Assembly: GCF_014647195.1 (NCBI RefSeq)
Contig: NZ_BMOS01000027.1
Coordinates: forward strand, 1-44,092
Direction: 5' to 3'
Source: Oceanobacillus indicireducens
GTDB taxonomy: Bacteria > Bacillota > Bacilli > Bacillales > Amphibacillaceae
DNA length: 44,092 nucleotides
Below the pieces are notes generated by a model. That model worked only from the letters and a program-made list of their open reading frames with translations. It was not told the origin of the DNA and ran no database searches. Numbering within the stretch: position 1 is the first letter of the stretch; each line of letters begins with the position of its first letter. This document shows positions 35,301-43,366 of this stretch, piece after piece. A program made the translations under genes and the position numbers.

Positions 35301-36686
35301 TCACTGATTTAAAACTTGCCTTAAAAAAGCTAACTTTTTCTTTGTATAATCGGTGGTGTAGGTGGAATGGGTATCCATAAAAACATGGCTTAATCTTACT
35401 TTATTTTTATCAATTAGATACAGTTCATTTGTTACACCAAGACGGTTTAATTTTGTCGCCAAATCCTTTGCTTGATCAGGGAATGTACCTGTATTCCCAT
35501 CAGCAATAAACACAGGTGGAAAATGTTCCGTCACGTGGGCAATTACATTTCCTTGTTCAGCATATTCATCCGTACCATTAAGCAAATGTTCCTTTTGAAA
35601 ATAATTTCTGCTGAATTGATAGAAAATCCAATTAGAAGAAGCGACTGGGGATTTTGTTTTCCCCATTCTTTCTAAATCAAGTGCCGCAGAATCTAAAACA
35701 GCAGCTTTAATAGCGTCCTGAGAGATAACAGGAGTAATTCCTATTTTCTCTGCATAAGCCTGATTCGTTTGCACGTTCAAAAATTGTCCGACAATCTGCC
35801 CCCCAGCACTGCTACCCGCAAAAATAACTGCTGACATATCTATCCCATATTTATTCCCTTGTTCCTGCATAAATTCGACAGCTTGAGACAGTTGTTGTAA
35901 AGGCACAGGATAGGTATATCCTGGAGATAGAGCATAATTGATTGAGACGACGTTATAACCTGCATCAAGCAACTGCTCATAATAAGCATTATCCTCGAGC
36001 TTTTTATCACCTATCGTCCAACCACCGCCATGCACAAAAAAATACGTTGGTCTTCCTATATTCGGATCGTTGTTTACAATATACACATCTAAATAGCTAT
36101 TTGGATAATCCTTGCCATACTCAATATCACTTATCTTTAAATGGCCTTGTTCCAACATTTTCTCTTCCGGGGCGGGTGCATCATAACTATTGCCATATCC
36201 CTTGTACGATTGAACGACACTCATTAATGGAGCGGGCGTTATAAAGTTTACAATCACAACGAATGAAACCAAACTTGAAATGACGATACCTACTGATTTT
36301 AGCAACCGACGTGTGATTCTCCATCTATTCGACCCAGTATTTTTATCACTTTCAAATAACTTTCCGCTGATCGTAAAGCAATAAAATCCAATTCCAATTA
36401 CAAGTATTTGAGCCACTACAAAAGCTGGATACCAATCCGCAATAAGCCAAATCACTTCAAACAAAATAGCAAACCCACTGGAAACAAGCGTAACAGTTCG
36501 GATTCCTCCATCCCTTTTAAGATAAAGGCTGGAGATAACGAGACAAATAAGCAAGCATAAAATCAGTACACCTATCATTCTGCCAGCATTCACATAATAA
36601 CCTTCCATCCACACTAAGAGTATGAATAGTCCCCCCGCTATACTCCATACATAACTATATAAACGGCTTTTATTCCCCATTAGCAT
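35301..36686 (-). CDS. Membrane-anchored alpha/beta hydrolase (HSL-type esterase)
   Basis: 461 residues. Residues 1-150 hold about five membrane segments (12-28, 37-54, 63-83, 88-104, 130-149), and the rest is an alpha/beta hydrolase, probably outside the cell. Catalytic features: oxyanion-hole HGGGW (219-223), nucleophile elbow GSSAGG (S293), a candidate acid in FIADGNTGTFPD and histidine in LSHVFMD near the end. Carboxylesterase or lipase activity is expected; the substrate is unknown. Not part of the conserved sporulation cluster. Its promoter region contains a perfect 14-base palindrome (36821-36850), suggesting regulation. Confidence 0.82.
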   Translation of the reverse strand: MLMGNKSRLYSYVWSIAGGLFILLVWMEGYYVNAGRMIGVLILCLLICLVISSLYLKRDGGIRTVTLVSSGFAILFEVIWLIADWYPAFVVAQILVIGIGFYCFTISGKLFESDKNTGSNRWRITRRLLKSVGIVISSLVSFVVIVNFITPAPLMSVVQSYKGYGNSYDAPAPEEKMLEQGHLKISDIEYGKDYPNSYLDVYIVNNDPNIGRPTYFFVHGGGWTIGDKKLEDNAYYEQLLDAGYNVVSINYALSPGYTYPVPLQQLSQAVEFMQEQGNKYGIDMSAVIFAGSSAGGQIVGQFLNVQTNQAYAEKIGITPVISQDAIKAAVLDSAALDLERMGKTKSPVASSNWIFYQFSRNYFQKEHLLNGTDEYAEQGNVIAHVTEHFPPVFIADGNTGTFPDQAKDLATKLNRLGVTNELYLIDKNKVRLSHVFMDTHSTYTTDYTKKKLAFLRQVLNQ

Positions 36687-36806
36687 TTACATCACCCAAT
36701 ACATTTTTAGGATTATTTCATACACTTTCTTTAATCAGCCTTCCACTTATTTTCCAAGTCAAACTTATGCAACAAAGACTTCATTCAGGAAAAGGTCACA
36801 ATTACT

Positions 36807-36850
36807 ATTATACAAAACAATTCCCCTTAAGATTCAAATCTTAAGGGGAA
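36807..36850 (-). promoter_or_regulatory. Promoter with perfect palindrome upstream of the esterase
   Basis: TTCCCCTTAAGATT (36821-36834), two bases, and its exact complement (36837-36850). On the minus strand it overlaps a possible -35 TTGAAT and is followed by TATAAT (36807-36812), spacer 19. No T run follows on either strand, so an operator is more likely than a terminator. Confidence 0.5.
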
Positions 36851-37113
36851 ATTGATACTTATATCTTCATCTTAATTGAGCAACATATTTATGATATATT
36901 CTTTTTTTAAATCAGGAGAAGCTTCGCGCTACAATGGTATGAGGTGAATGCACTTTAGCTTTTGACTTTTCCGTCCGTGCCCCGTCACCATGTTTGAAAG
37001 AAGGGGGAATGACAGCCGATTAAACTGAAATTAAAAACTACTTTTTCAATAAAACATAAGACTGAAATTGCCGAATTTCTTAACATGAATACAAAAGAAT
37101 CGGAGAACGGTAT
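36851..37113. other. Intergenic region, nothing recognised
   Basis: Between the palindrome and the antiporter remnant. It contains GC-richer stretches (about 36915-37020) but no reading frame of meaning, no RNA gene and no riboswitch that I recognise. GGAGAACGG at 37101-37109 is the ribosome site of the remnant. Confidence 0.5.
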
Positions 37114-37700
37114 ATGGAAAATATTGTTTTAATTAGTATCGCAGTTATCATTGTCGTTGGTATTTTCTCACAATGGCTAGCTTGGAGGATTCAATGGCCA
37201 TCCATCGTCATCATGTCAATTGCCGGTTTATTGCTGGGACCTGTCTTTGGCCTGTTTAATCCACAAGAAGCTTTGGGAAGCCTGTACAGTCCATTGATCT
37301 CGCTTTCGGTCGCGATCATTTTATTTGAAGGCAGCTCAAGTCTTGATATTCGGGAAATCAAAGGCGTATCCAAATCCGTCTCAGCCAATCCTATGCACCA
37401 AAATTCGGACATAATCACACCTTTACGCTTACCAGCGAGAGCTATAAGCAGCAGGATTTGAAAAAAATTCCTTTTGCAGGGAAGGCTAACCTTTTATTTC
37501 GTGAAGATGCTGTATTCACTGAACTAAATAAGAAAATCAATACGGGATATAAAATACAAGCATTGCCAATGAACCACCAAGATAAAATAGATTTAGATTT
37601 GCTTCCTGAGGACGCTATTCCGCTGTTAATTAGAAAGAAGAATGCCATTCAGCTGATTACGCTTAGAAGCGAAATAATGGTTGATGAAGGAGATAGGTAA
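37114..37700 (+). pseudogene. Cation/proton antiporter (CPA1/NhaP type), internally deleted
   Basis: Two ends of one gene. The first 90 or so codons (37114-about 37380) encode three membrane segments typical of Na+(K+)/H+ antiporters (WPSIVIMSIAGLLLGPVFGL, LSVAIILFEGSSSLD). Shortly after GVSKSV the frame changes; from about 37375 another frame reads LSQSYAPKFGHNHTFTLTSE and joins KKIPFAGKANLLFRED to the stop at 37698, resembling the cytoplasmic C-terminus of such antiporters. Full-length members have roughly 600 residues, so most of the membrane domain is deleted. Ribosome site GGAGAACGG is still present. Not functional. Confidence 0.75.
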
Positions 37701-37716
37701 GTCAAAATAACAGAAA

Positions 37717-37754
37717 ACCACCACTTATTCTTCTTTTATAGAACAAGTGGTGGT
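37717..37754 (+). terminator. Terminator of the antiporter remnant
   Basis: ACCACCACTT (37717-37726) and AAGTGGTGGT (37745-37754), ten perfect pairs, 18-base loop, followed by a weak T-containing stretch (CTAATTCATT). Confidence 0.6.
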
Positions 37755-37790
37755 CTAATTCATTACCCTCTATTTTCTTTGCTGAGACGA

Positions 37791-38022
37791 TTATTTTATA
37801 ATCCCGTTGTATAGTAAACCATCATCATTAAATTGAACAATCTTTATACGGTTGTCATGTTTGATGAAAATACGGTTTCCCTTGTTATCTGTTTCAACAA
37901 CACCTTGATACGTATCCAAGTCAATATGTTCTGCCATTCTTAAATTCTGGAAATCCTTCCAAATCATCATTATTTGTTGCTGTATCATTTGTATCTTCAG
38001 TATCAGAATTATCTTCTATCTG
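37791..38022 (-). pseudogene. Remnant of a small secreted or lipoprotein-like gene
   Basis: Two minus-strand frames share one product: IEDNSDTEDTNDTATNNDD then LEGFPEFKNG (about 38016-37935), and after a frame change EHIDLDTYQGVVETDNKGNR to IKIVQFNDDGLLYNGIIK ending at 37791. The Ser/Thr/Asp/Asn-rich stretch is like the linker after a lipobox, but the N-terminus with signal peptide is missing. Family not recognised. Confidence 0.5.
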
Positions 38023-38054
38023 TTACACGAAAAAATTATTTACAGACGATACCA

Positions 38055-38090
38055 AAAGCTGGCATATTAAAAAAGGTATCTGCCAGCCTT
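38055..38090. terminator. Bidirectional terminator
   Basis: AAAAGCTGGCA and TGCCAGCCTTTT (38054-38091) form seven perfect core pairs with A and T flanks on both sides. It lies between the CBO0543-type gene and the lipoprotein remnant. Confidence 0.65.
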
Positions 38091-38131
38091 TTAAAAATTT
38101 AAACGCTTGTCTCTAAGATGTATCCATCCAA

Positions 38132-38680
38132 TTATTTTTCTTTACTCTGACCCAACTGCTTAAATTTATCAACGACGAGCTTAACTACAATTGCTATCAT
38201 AATATAAGGCAGGAATGAATAAATATGTTTCCAATTGTCCAGTTGATATATGTGCAACCATACTAAAAGGGGTTCCAGTATAAAGGAGAAAATGAATGCA
38301 TTAATGGTGGTAGCAATTAAAAAAGTTTTCCATTTAGGAAAATACTGGTAGATAAGCATATAAATAATAGGCATTTGTACTGTATGTACTTCCGCAATCA
38401 GCGTTATAGGCAATAACGTATTTGGATAATCCCATAACATAAATGAAGTACCTAATACATCCCCTATCATTCCTATTGCTGTTATAAAAAAACCATATGT
38501 GACGATCTCAAGTATTCTCTTTTTGTCCAGCAAAATTAACCATAGAATAAAAATACCAACAGTTGTCACTAAAAGCATCCACCAACTGAAGGTAAATAAG
38601 GTCTCATTTAACCAGTACTCTATTTTTACAGCTGTATGTTGCTGTAATGATTCAATAACATCTCTCCAAGTAGGTTGCAT
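38132..38680 (-). CDS. CBO0543-like polytopic membrane protein
   Basis: 182 residues, five or six hydrophobic segments (about 33-51, 57-77, 88-106 region, 118-137, 157-172). It resembles the uncharacterised CBO0543 membrane proteins found in spore-formers (WDYPNTLLPITLIAEVHTVQMPIIYML is the conserved middle). Function unknown. Stands alone with its own downstream terminator. Confidence 0.6.
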   Translation of the reverse strand: MQPTWRDVIESLQQHTAVKIEYWLNETLFTFSWWMLLVTTVGIFILWLILLDKKRILEIVTYGFFITAIGMIGDVLGTSFMLWDYPNTLLPITLIAEVHTVQMPIIYMLIYQYFPKWKTFLIATTINAFIFSFILEPLLVWLHIYQLDNWKHIYSFLPYIMIAIVVKLVVDKFKQLGQSKEK

Positions 38681-38734
38681 TTATTTCCTCTCCCTAATTT
38701 GCAGTAAAAATATATGAGGAATATAGATTGGTAA

Positions 38735-39199
38735 TTATTTTACTTTTGCTACACCTAGCGCCAGGTGTTCCCATAGAATATTTTCTACTAGCTCAGCCGT
38801 TTTTCCCTCACAATCAATAATGAGAATAACCTCCGGATGCTTCCCTTTTAAAAGTCTTTTTCGCTTTTTCAGAACCTTTTCTGTAAACAGTCTGATTGCG
38901 ACCCCTATAACAAATCCAATAAAACCCGTAATCAGCCCCCAATAAATCGGCCCCCATGCCAATTCAAACCCGATACTCGTTCCAATAACAGAAAAAGCCG
39001 TAGCAAGTGCCACCCCTATATCAATCAATGAAGTGCCGTCGGAGGAATGCAGATTATCAAACAGCTTGCGTTCTTCCTGCCGATTATCAAGGGGAACTGC
39101 ATAAATACTCGCTTTTGGGATGCCGTTTTTCTCCAACGTAGAAATAGCCATTTCTACATATATATTATTTTCTAAAATGGCGTAAACTTGCATCAGCAT
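38735..39199 (-). CDS. Small membrane protein of unknown function
   Basis: 154 residues. N-terminal soluble part (1-57) resembles ferredoxin-like folds (YAILENNIYVEMAISTLEKNGI), followed by two membrane segments (about 60-79, 85-105, rich in Gly) and a C-terminal domain (HPEVILIIDCEGKTAELVENIL) similar in layout to the N-terminal one. The start overlaps the upstream gene by 7 bases, so the pair is translationally coupled. Not recognised. Confidence 0.6.
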   Translation of the reverse strand: MLMQVYAILENNIYVEMAISTLEKNGIPKASIYAVPLDNRQEERKLFDNLHSSDGTSLIDIGVALATAFSVIGTSIGFELAWGPIYWGLITGFIGFVIGVAIRLFTEKVLKKRKRLLKGKHPEVILIIDCEGKTAELVENILWEHLALGVAKVK

Positions 39200-39987
39200 T
39201 CATTCACTTTCTCTCCTTTGAGAATTTGAAAATTGGAGTCCCGGTAATTGTCTTTCAAAAAACGCCGCTGTTCCTTTTCAAAAAGTTTATTATTTTCCAC
39301 GGTATTCACATACGCGTCATAAATTGCAAATCCGTAGATGGAAGGCAACATAAGCAAAAATTCTCCTCTTAAAACGGCTGTTGACTGACTAATATCCCCT
39401 ACAATTAAAAGCGTGAGAGCTTCAAGGAAATGCGACAAATATAAAAAGACAACCGTCCAGCTGATCACAAAGAGAGCTGTTACAAGCCTATGTATATAAA
39501 GCTGACCTAGCCCTGGCACAAAAGCGGACCAAATTGCTGCCATGATAGGATTTCTTTTATCTAGATAATTAATTTCCATTGCACCGATACTAAATAGATT
39601 AAAGCGATGGTCTTCGCGATCTGCTAGTAAATAAACTTTGTTCATATCTACAGTTGTTCGGTGACTGTCCCAGATGGCAAAAAAATAAACAGGTAAATAA
39701 ACTAAAAGCCAACGGGTATCCAGCACGCCCGCAGCCATTTCAAACTTTCCTTGAAAGGAATAAAGGATGGCCCAATTAACATTCGCATTCAAATTAATAA
39801 AAACTTCCCAAATAAATAGGACAAACCCACGGAGGTATTTCGATAGAAGCAAGTGGCCAAAGCCCGGATAAGCCGCACTCCACCATGCAATAATCGAGGG
39901 ACTTCTTAAATGAAGCTGTGTTGTGCCTAACACACTGACATGGGCTTTATAGCGTCTTGCAGTATTATCGGATACATAATTGTCCAT
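39193..39987 (-). CDS. Multi-pass membrane protein with two TM2-like repeats
   Basis: 264 residues. Two halves carry the same pattern: PSIIAWWSAAYPGFGHLLLS (about 30-49) with KYLRGF and a long hydrophobic segment, and NPIMAAIWSAFVPGLGQLYI (about 145-165) with HRLVTAL and a hydrophobic segment. The PGxGxLY core resembles TM2-type domains. Each half ends with FAIWDS or FAIYDA followed by a charged stretch. Function unknown. Co-transcribed with the next gene. Confidence 0.6.
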   Translation of the reverse strand: MDNYVSDNTARRYKAHVSVLGTTQLHLRSPSIIAWWSAAYPGFGHLLLSKYLRGFVLFIWEVFINLNANVNWAILYSFQGKFEMAAGVLDTRWLLVYLPVYFFAIWDSHRTTVDMNKVYLLADREDHRFNLFSIGAMEINYLDKRNPIMAAIWSAFVPGLGQLYIHRLVTALFVISWTVVFLYLSHFLEALTLLIVGDISQSTAVLRGEFLLMLPSIYGFAIYDAYVNTVENNKLFEKEQRRFLKDNYRDSNFQILKGEKVNEC

Positions 39988-40000
39988 GAACTATTCATAA

Positions 40001-40150
40001 TCTTTTTATACCGAGGTCTTATTTATTTTGCCAAATACAGGTCAAGGAAAATTTGAGATAAATCGAATTGATTTTATTGGGATAGGCTTATTTATTATAG
40101 CAATCATGGGGCTCGTATTATTTTTGCTTTCACTAGCTGGGAAAGACCTG
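40001..40150 (+). pseudogene. Fragment of an MFS-type transporter
   Basis: Only about 45 codons look real: TEVLFILPNTGQGKFEINRI followed by DFIGIGLFIIAIMGLVLFLL. This resembles the middle of DHA2-type multidrug transporters, where such a helix follows a cytoplasmic loop. Both ends are missing and the following codons are unrelated. A tentative assignment. Confidence 0.45.
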
Positions 40151-40275
40151 AAACATCACTCTGTAATTCTAGCGACTGGAAGATTTCATCTGCCTGTTTT
40201 AAATTCGTTTTGTCGTCGATATCAATTCCAATATAGACAGGCGGCTGATCTTGAATCTCTGGTAAGAAAGATACT
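40145..40275 (-). pseudogene. Unidentified minus-strand coding remnant
   Basis: On the minus strand an open stretch reads VSFLPEIQDQPPVYIGIDID then DKTNLKQADEIFQSLELQSD, which has the composition of a real protein, with an in-frame stop directly upstream and no start or ribosome site. It abuts the MFS fragment on the other strand. Family not recognised. Confidence 0.4.
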
Positions 40276-40288
40276 TGTTATGAGATGA

Positions 40289-40335
40289 AAAAAGCCACTA
40301 ATCATCATTCAAACATGGTGATTGGTGACTTTTAA
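40289..40335. terminator. Stem-loop, probable bidirectional terminator
   Basis: AAAAAAGCCACTAATCATCA and TGGTGATTGGTGACTTTT pair over most of their length around a short loop, with A and T tails on both sides. Confidence 0.6.
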
Positions 40336-40381
40336 AATAATAAATTATCTATCTTAAGTCTAAGCGGTTAATTATCCTCAG

Positions 40382-40681
40382 TTAATTAAACACTTTTTTT
40401 CTATCGGCATCTAACTTCACTGTTTTCCCAATCGCCAGCGGGTGCATTGGGTGAGTGTGACATGTATCAAATTCAGCTAAAATTGGGATTTTCTATCCAT
40501 TTAATTGTTCTTTCAGCAAATCCAGCAGCTGTTTACCTGTGTCCAAATCATCATATTGCTCATGCTTCCCTAAGATAATGCCAGCCACTTTATCGAAAAC
40601 ACCGTGTACTTTCAACATCGCAAAGTTTTTTTCCACTACGGAAGCGGTTTTCATGCAATCCTCCTTCAATCCAATAAACAT
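40382..40681 (-). pseudogene. C-terminal remnant of an S66 (LD-carboxypeptidase / MccF-like) peptidase
   Basis: Minus-strand frame from 40681 reads NFAMLKVHGVFDKVAGIILG and KHEQYDDLDTGKQLLDLLKE, then an in-frame TAG (40493-40495), then in the same frame KIPILAEFDTCHTHPMHPLA and IGKTVKLDADRKKVFN ending at 40382. This is the C-terminal half of S66 serine peptidases, including the region of the catalytic histidine, but the first 200 or so residues with the nucleophile are absent. Confidence 0.65.
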
Positions 40682-40889
40682 TTCTCACAACTGAAACAGA
40701 GTCAAAAAGAATGGATTGCAATAGAACTTAATACACTTTACCACAGTAAAATAAAGAAAAATCGTACCACAAGAAAACTTTCTGCTAGCTTGTTGACTTA
40801 CTTTATAATTGTATAGCTAAAAAATTAATACTTTTTTAATAATCATGTATTACAGTATAGACAACACGATAAATCAAGGAGGTAAAAGT

Positions 40890-40910
40890 ATGGGTCCTCC
40901 ACTATTATAA
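40890..40910 (+). CDS. Six-residue open frame with ideal ribosome site
   Basis: AAGGAGG then TAAAAGT then ATG GGT CCT CCA CTA TTA TAA. The Shine-Dalgarno is perfect and correctly spaced, but the product would be only MGPPLL. It may be the decayed start of a lost gene or a tiny leader. AT-rich upstream (40800-40880) could contain a promoter. I cannot assign a function. Confidence 0.3.
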   Translation: MGPPLL

Positions 40911-40945
40911 GGTATTTGGTAGAAAAAAAGTCAACCCCCCTGTTC

Positions 40946-41206
40946 TTATCTGCTTTTAACAAGTAGGCTGACAGCTTCTTTAATTAATTCTCCTTCATCT
41001 GTTCCATCTTTTTCTGCAGCTCGAACACATTCAACTAAATTCGAACTCACAATAACACCTAATGTTCTATCTACTGCGGACCGAACAGCTGATAATTGTG
41101 TAACAACATCCTTACAATCTTTATTTTCTTCCATCATCTTTAAAATTCCTCGGAGCTGCCCTTCCATCCGCTTTACTCTATTTTTCATTTGATCATTATA
41201 TTCCAT
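40946..41206 (-). CDS. cstR: CsoR/FrmR-family repressor, CstR-like persulfide sensor
   Basis: 86 residues, all-helical DUF156 repressor that binds DNA as a tetramer. Cysteines are at 31 and 60, the pair used by CstR to sense persulfides; the position that is His in copper-sensing CsoR proteins is Asn here (SSNLVEC), so copper sensing is unlikely. It is divergent to a CoA-disulfide reductase with rhodanese domain, the same neighbourhood as cst operons. An operator-like site lies in each promoter. The name cstR is by analogy. Confidence 0.82.
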   Translation of the reverse strand: MEYNDQMKNRVKRMEGQLRGILKMMEENKDCKDVVTQLSAVRSAVDRTLGVIVSSNLVECVRAAEKDGTDEGELIKEAVSLLVKSR

Positions 41207-41243
41207 GCTTATTCTCCTTTTTCAAGAAATAGTAAACAACCTC

Positions 41244-41272
41244 ATAATATACCCGCGCCCGTATTTTGTCAA
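41244..41272 (-). promoter_or_regulatory. cstR: Promoter of cstR
   Basis: On the minus strand TTGACA (41267-41272), 17 bases, TATTAT (41244-41249). The spacer is ATACGGGCGCGGGTAT, with ATAC/GTAT at its ends, similar in outline to the divergent operator, suggesting autoregulation. Confidence 0.75.
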
Positions 41273-41304
41273 TATAACTGCAAGGACTCACAATTTCATA
41301 ACAA

Positions 41305-41333
41305 TTGACACGTTACCCTAAGGGGTATACGAT
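41305..41333 (+). promoter_or_regulatory. Promoter and CstR-type operator of the persulfide reductase
   Basis: TTGACA (41305-41310), 17 bases, TACGAT (41328-41333). Between them TTACCCTAAGGGGTAT (41313-41328) contains the inverted repeat TACCC/GGGTA, very like known CsoR/CstR operators. Repressor bound there would block RNA polymerase. Confidence 0.75.
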
Positions 41334-41410
41334 ATAAGCATAAGTCAAATTCCTTACGCCTTACGATAAACATATACCCTGCCAGGTAAATTAGTAAAAG
41401 AGGAGTGTGC

Positions 41411-43108
41411 ATGATGGGAAAAAAGATAGTAATCATTGGCGGAGTGGCCGGTGGAGCCTCCGTTGCCGCTAGAGTAAGAAGATTGGATGAACGTGCAGAA
41501 ATTATCATGTTTGAAAAAGGACCCCATGTATCATTTTCCAACTGTTCTTTACCCTATCATCTGAGTGGAATTGTTGAAGATAGCGAGCAACTCGTTCTAA
41601 TGAATCCAAACATATTTAAACAACGCTATAACATCGAGGCACGAGTGAATCAGGAAGTTATAAAGATCAATCGAGATAGAAAAACAATCACTGTAAAAGA
41701 TTTAATGACAGATAAAACCTACGAAGCAGCATACGACAAGTTGGTATTATCACCTGGAGCGAAACCGATTAAGCCAAACTTGGAAGGCATCGATAATGAC
41801 AACGTGTTTACGATCCGTAATGTGGTCGATATCGAGAATGTAAGTAATTTTATCAAACAAAAAGACTTAAAGGATATCGCCGTAATTGGGGGTGGCTTCA
41901 TTGGTGTAGAAGTTGCTGAAAACCTTAAGCTGGCCGGACACAATGTATCATTAGTCGAGTTTGCCAACCAACTCATGGCACCGTACGATTACGATATGGC
42001 ACAAATCCTTCATAAAGAAATGGTGGATAATGGCATTGAACTCATTCTAGATGATGGATTAACAAAGATTGGAGACGGTTATGTTGAAACAAGTTCAGAG
42101 AAAAGGATAAAGGCAGATGCGGTCATCTTAGCCATCGGTGTGAGACCGGAAACGACATTGGCGGAAGAATCCGACCTCGAAACTGGGAACACCGGCGCAA
42201 TCAAAGTCGATCATAATTATTTAACAACTGATAAAAATATTTATGCTGTCGGAGATGCAATTGAAGTGTATCATCGCTTATTACACAAACCGACAAGACT
42301 TGCACTGGCAGGACCAGCTCAAAAGCAAGCGAGGGCTGCAGCTGATCATATGTATGGTATTCCGAACAGAAATCAAGGCGTAATCGGTTCATCATCCATC
42401 AAGCTTTTTGACTTGAATGCAGCTTCAACTGGGCTGAATGCGAAAACCGCTGAACAAGCTGGAATTACGCATGATACCGTTTATGTCATACCCGGAGATA
42501 AGGTAGGTTTGATGCCGAACAGTAATCCGATGCATTTTAAATTAGTCTACGAATACCCGACAGGTAGAATTCTTGGTGCTCAAGCAATCGGGAAAGGAAA
42601 TGTCGATAAACGGATTGATGTTATTGCAACAATGATCACAATGAATGGTACATTGGAAGACTTAAAAGACCTCGAGCTAACATACTCTCCAATGCTAGGG
42701 ACAGCTAAAGATGTTGTAAATCATGCTGCACTTGTGGCACTCAATCAGTTAGAGGGACGCTATCAGGAAGTAAAAGTTTCCGAAGTCCGTGGATTAGTTG
42801 AGAGCAATGCCTTTATTATCGATGCTAGAGAAAAAGGCGAATTTGAATCAGGTCACCTAAAGAATGCATTGAATATTCCATTAAGTGAATTCAGAGAACG
42901 ATTAAACGAAATTCCTACAGACGAACCGGTGTATATCCACTGTCGCTCAGGTCAACGAAGCTATAATATGGTCATCGCGTTAAATAATCTCGGGTATACA
43001 AACATACACAATATTTCCGGTTCCTACTTAGGTATCAATCTTTATGAATATTTTAATGATCTCGTTACGGGAAGAGAAAAAATCGTAACAGCATATAATT
43101 TTAACTAA
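41411..43108 (+). CDS. cdr: CoA-disulfide reductase / persulfide reductase with rhodanese domain
   Basis: About 565 residues. N-terminal FAD/NADH-dependent disulfide reductase: IVIIGGVAGGASVAARVRRL, the single redox cysteine SFSNCSLPYH (about C45), second nucleotide site VIGGGFIGVEVAENL, FAD motif IYAVGDAIE. C-terminal rhodanese domain (about 460-555) with active-site CRSGQR (C511). Such fusions reduce CoA disulfide or CoA persulfides with NADH and are linked to sulfide and sulfur metabolism. AGGAG lies 5 bases before the first of two adjacent ATG codons; a GTG further upstream is less likely. Operon with the glutaredoxin-like gene. Confidence 0.88.
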   Translation: MMGKKIVIIGGVAGGASVAARVRRLDERAEIIMFEKGPHVSFSNCSLPYHLSGIVEDSEQLVLMNPNIFKQRYNIEARVNQEVIKINRDRKTITVKDLMTDKTYEAAYDKLVLSPGAKPIKPNLEGIDNDNVFTIRNVVDIENVSNFIKQKDLKDIAVIGGGFIGVEVAENLKLAGHNVSLVEFANQLMAPYDYDMAQILHKEMVDNGIELILDDGLTKIGDGYVETSSEKRIKADAVILAIGVRPETTLAEESDLETGNTGAIKVDHNYLTTDKNIYAVGDAIEVYHRLLHKPTRLALAGPAQKQARAAADHMYGIPNRNQGVIGSSSIKLFDLNAASTGLNAKTAEQAGITHDTVYVIPGDKVGLMPNSNPMHFKLVYEYPTGRILGAQAIGKGNVDKRIDVIATMITMNGTLEDLKDLELTYSPMLGTAKDVVNHAALVALNQLEGRYQEVKVSEVRGLVESNAFIIDAREKGEFESGHLKNALNIPLSEFRERLNEIPTDEPVYIHCRSGQRSYNMVIALNNLGYTNIHNISGSYLGINLYEYFNDLVTGREKIVTAYNFN

Positions 43109-43120
43109 TGAGGTATTCAC

Positions 43121-43366
43121 ATGAATCAGACGACAATCGTATATACATCAGCGCTATGCCCAGTATGCGGCATGGTTAAAAGCTTTCTCGATACGTTAGA
43201 AATACCGTATCAAGAAGTGAATGTGGATATGAACCCGGTCGCCATGCTTCAACTGATCACGAAAACAAGAAGGTTGTCTGTACCACAAACGAAGATAAAT
43301 GGGAAGTTGATTTCCGGTTTTAATCCGGAGAAGATGATGCAAGCATTGAATGGTTCATTACTATAG
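43121..43366 (+). CDS. Glutaredoxin-like protein
   Basis: 81 residues, thioredoxin-fold. N-terminal TIVYTSALCPVCGMVKSFLD with a CPVC active site (C13, C16), cis-proline region VPQTKINGKLISGF. It follows the reductase by 12 bases and ends in a strong terminator, so both are in one operon. A role in handling low-molecular-weight disulfides or persulfides is inferred from the neighbours. Confidence 0.85.
   Translation: MNQTTIVYTSALCPVCGMVKSFLDTLEIPYQEVNVDMNPVAMLQLITKTRRLSVPQTKINGKLISGFNPEKMMQALNGSLL

Noticed and set aside
36900-37110. Ion-sensing riboswitch upstream of the antiporter remnant
   Set aside because: I compared by eye with c-di-AMP (ydaO) and manganese (yybP) motifs; the conserved blocks are absent.
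37458-37700. Independent 80-codon plus-strand gene
   Set aside because: Its sequence joins in frame with upstream codons lacking a start and fits the C-terminal domain of the deleted antiporter.
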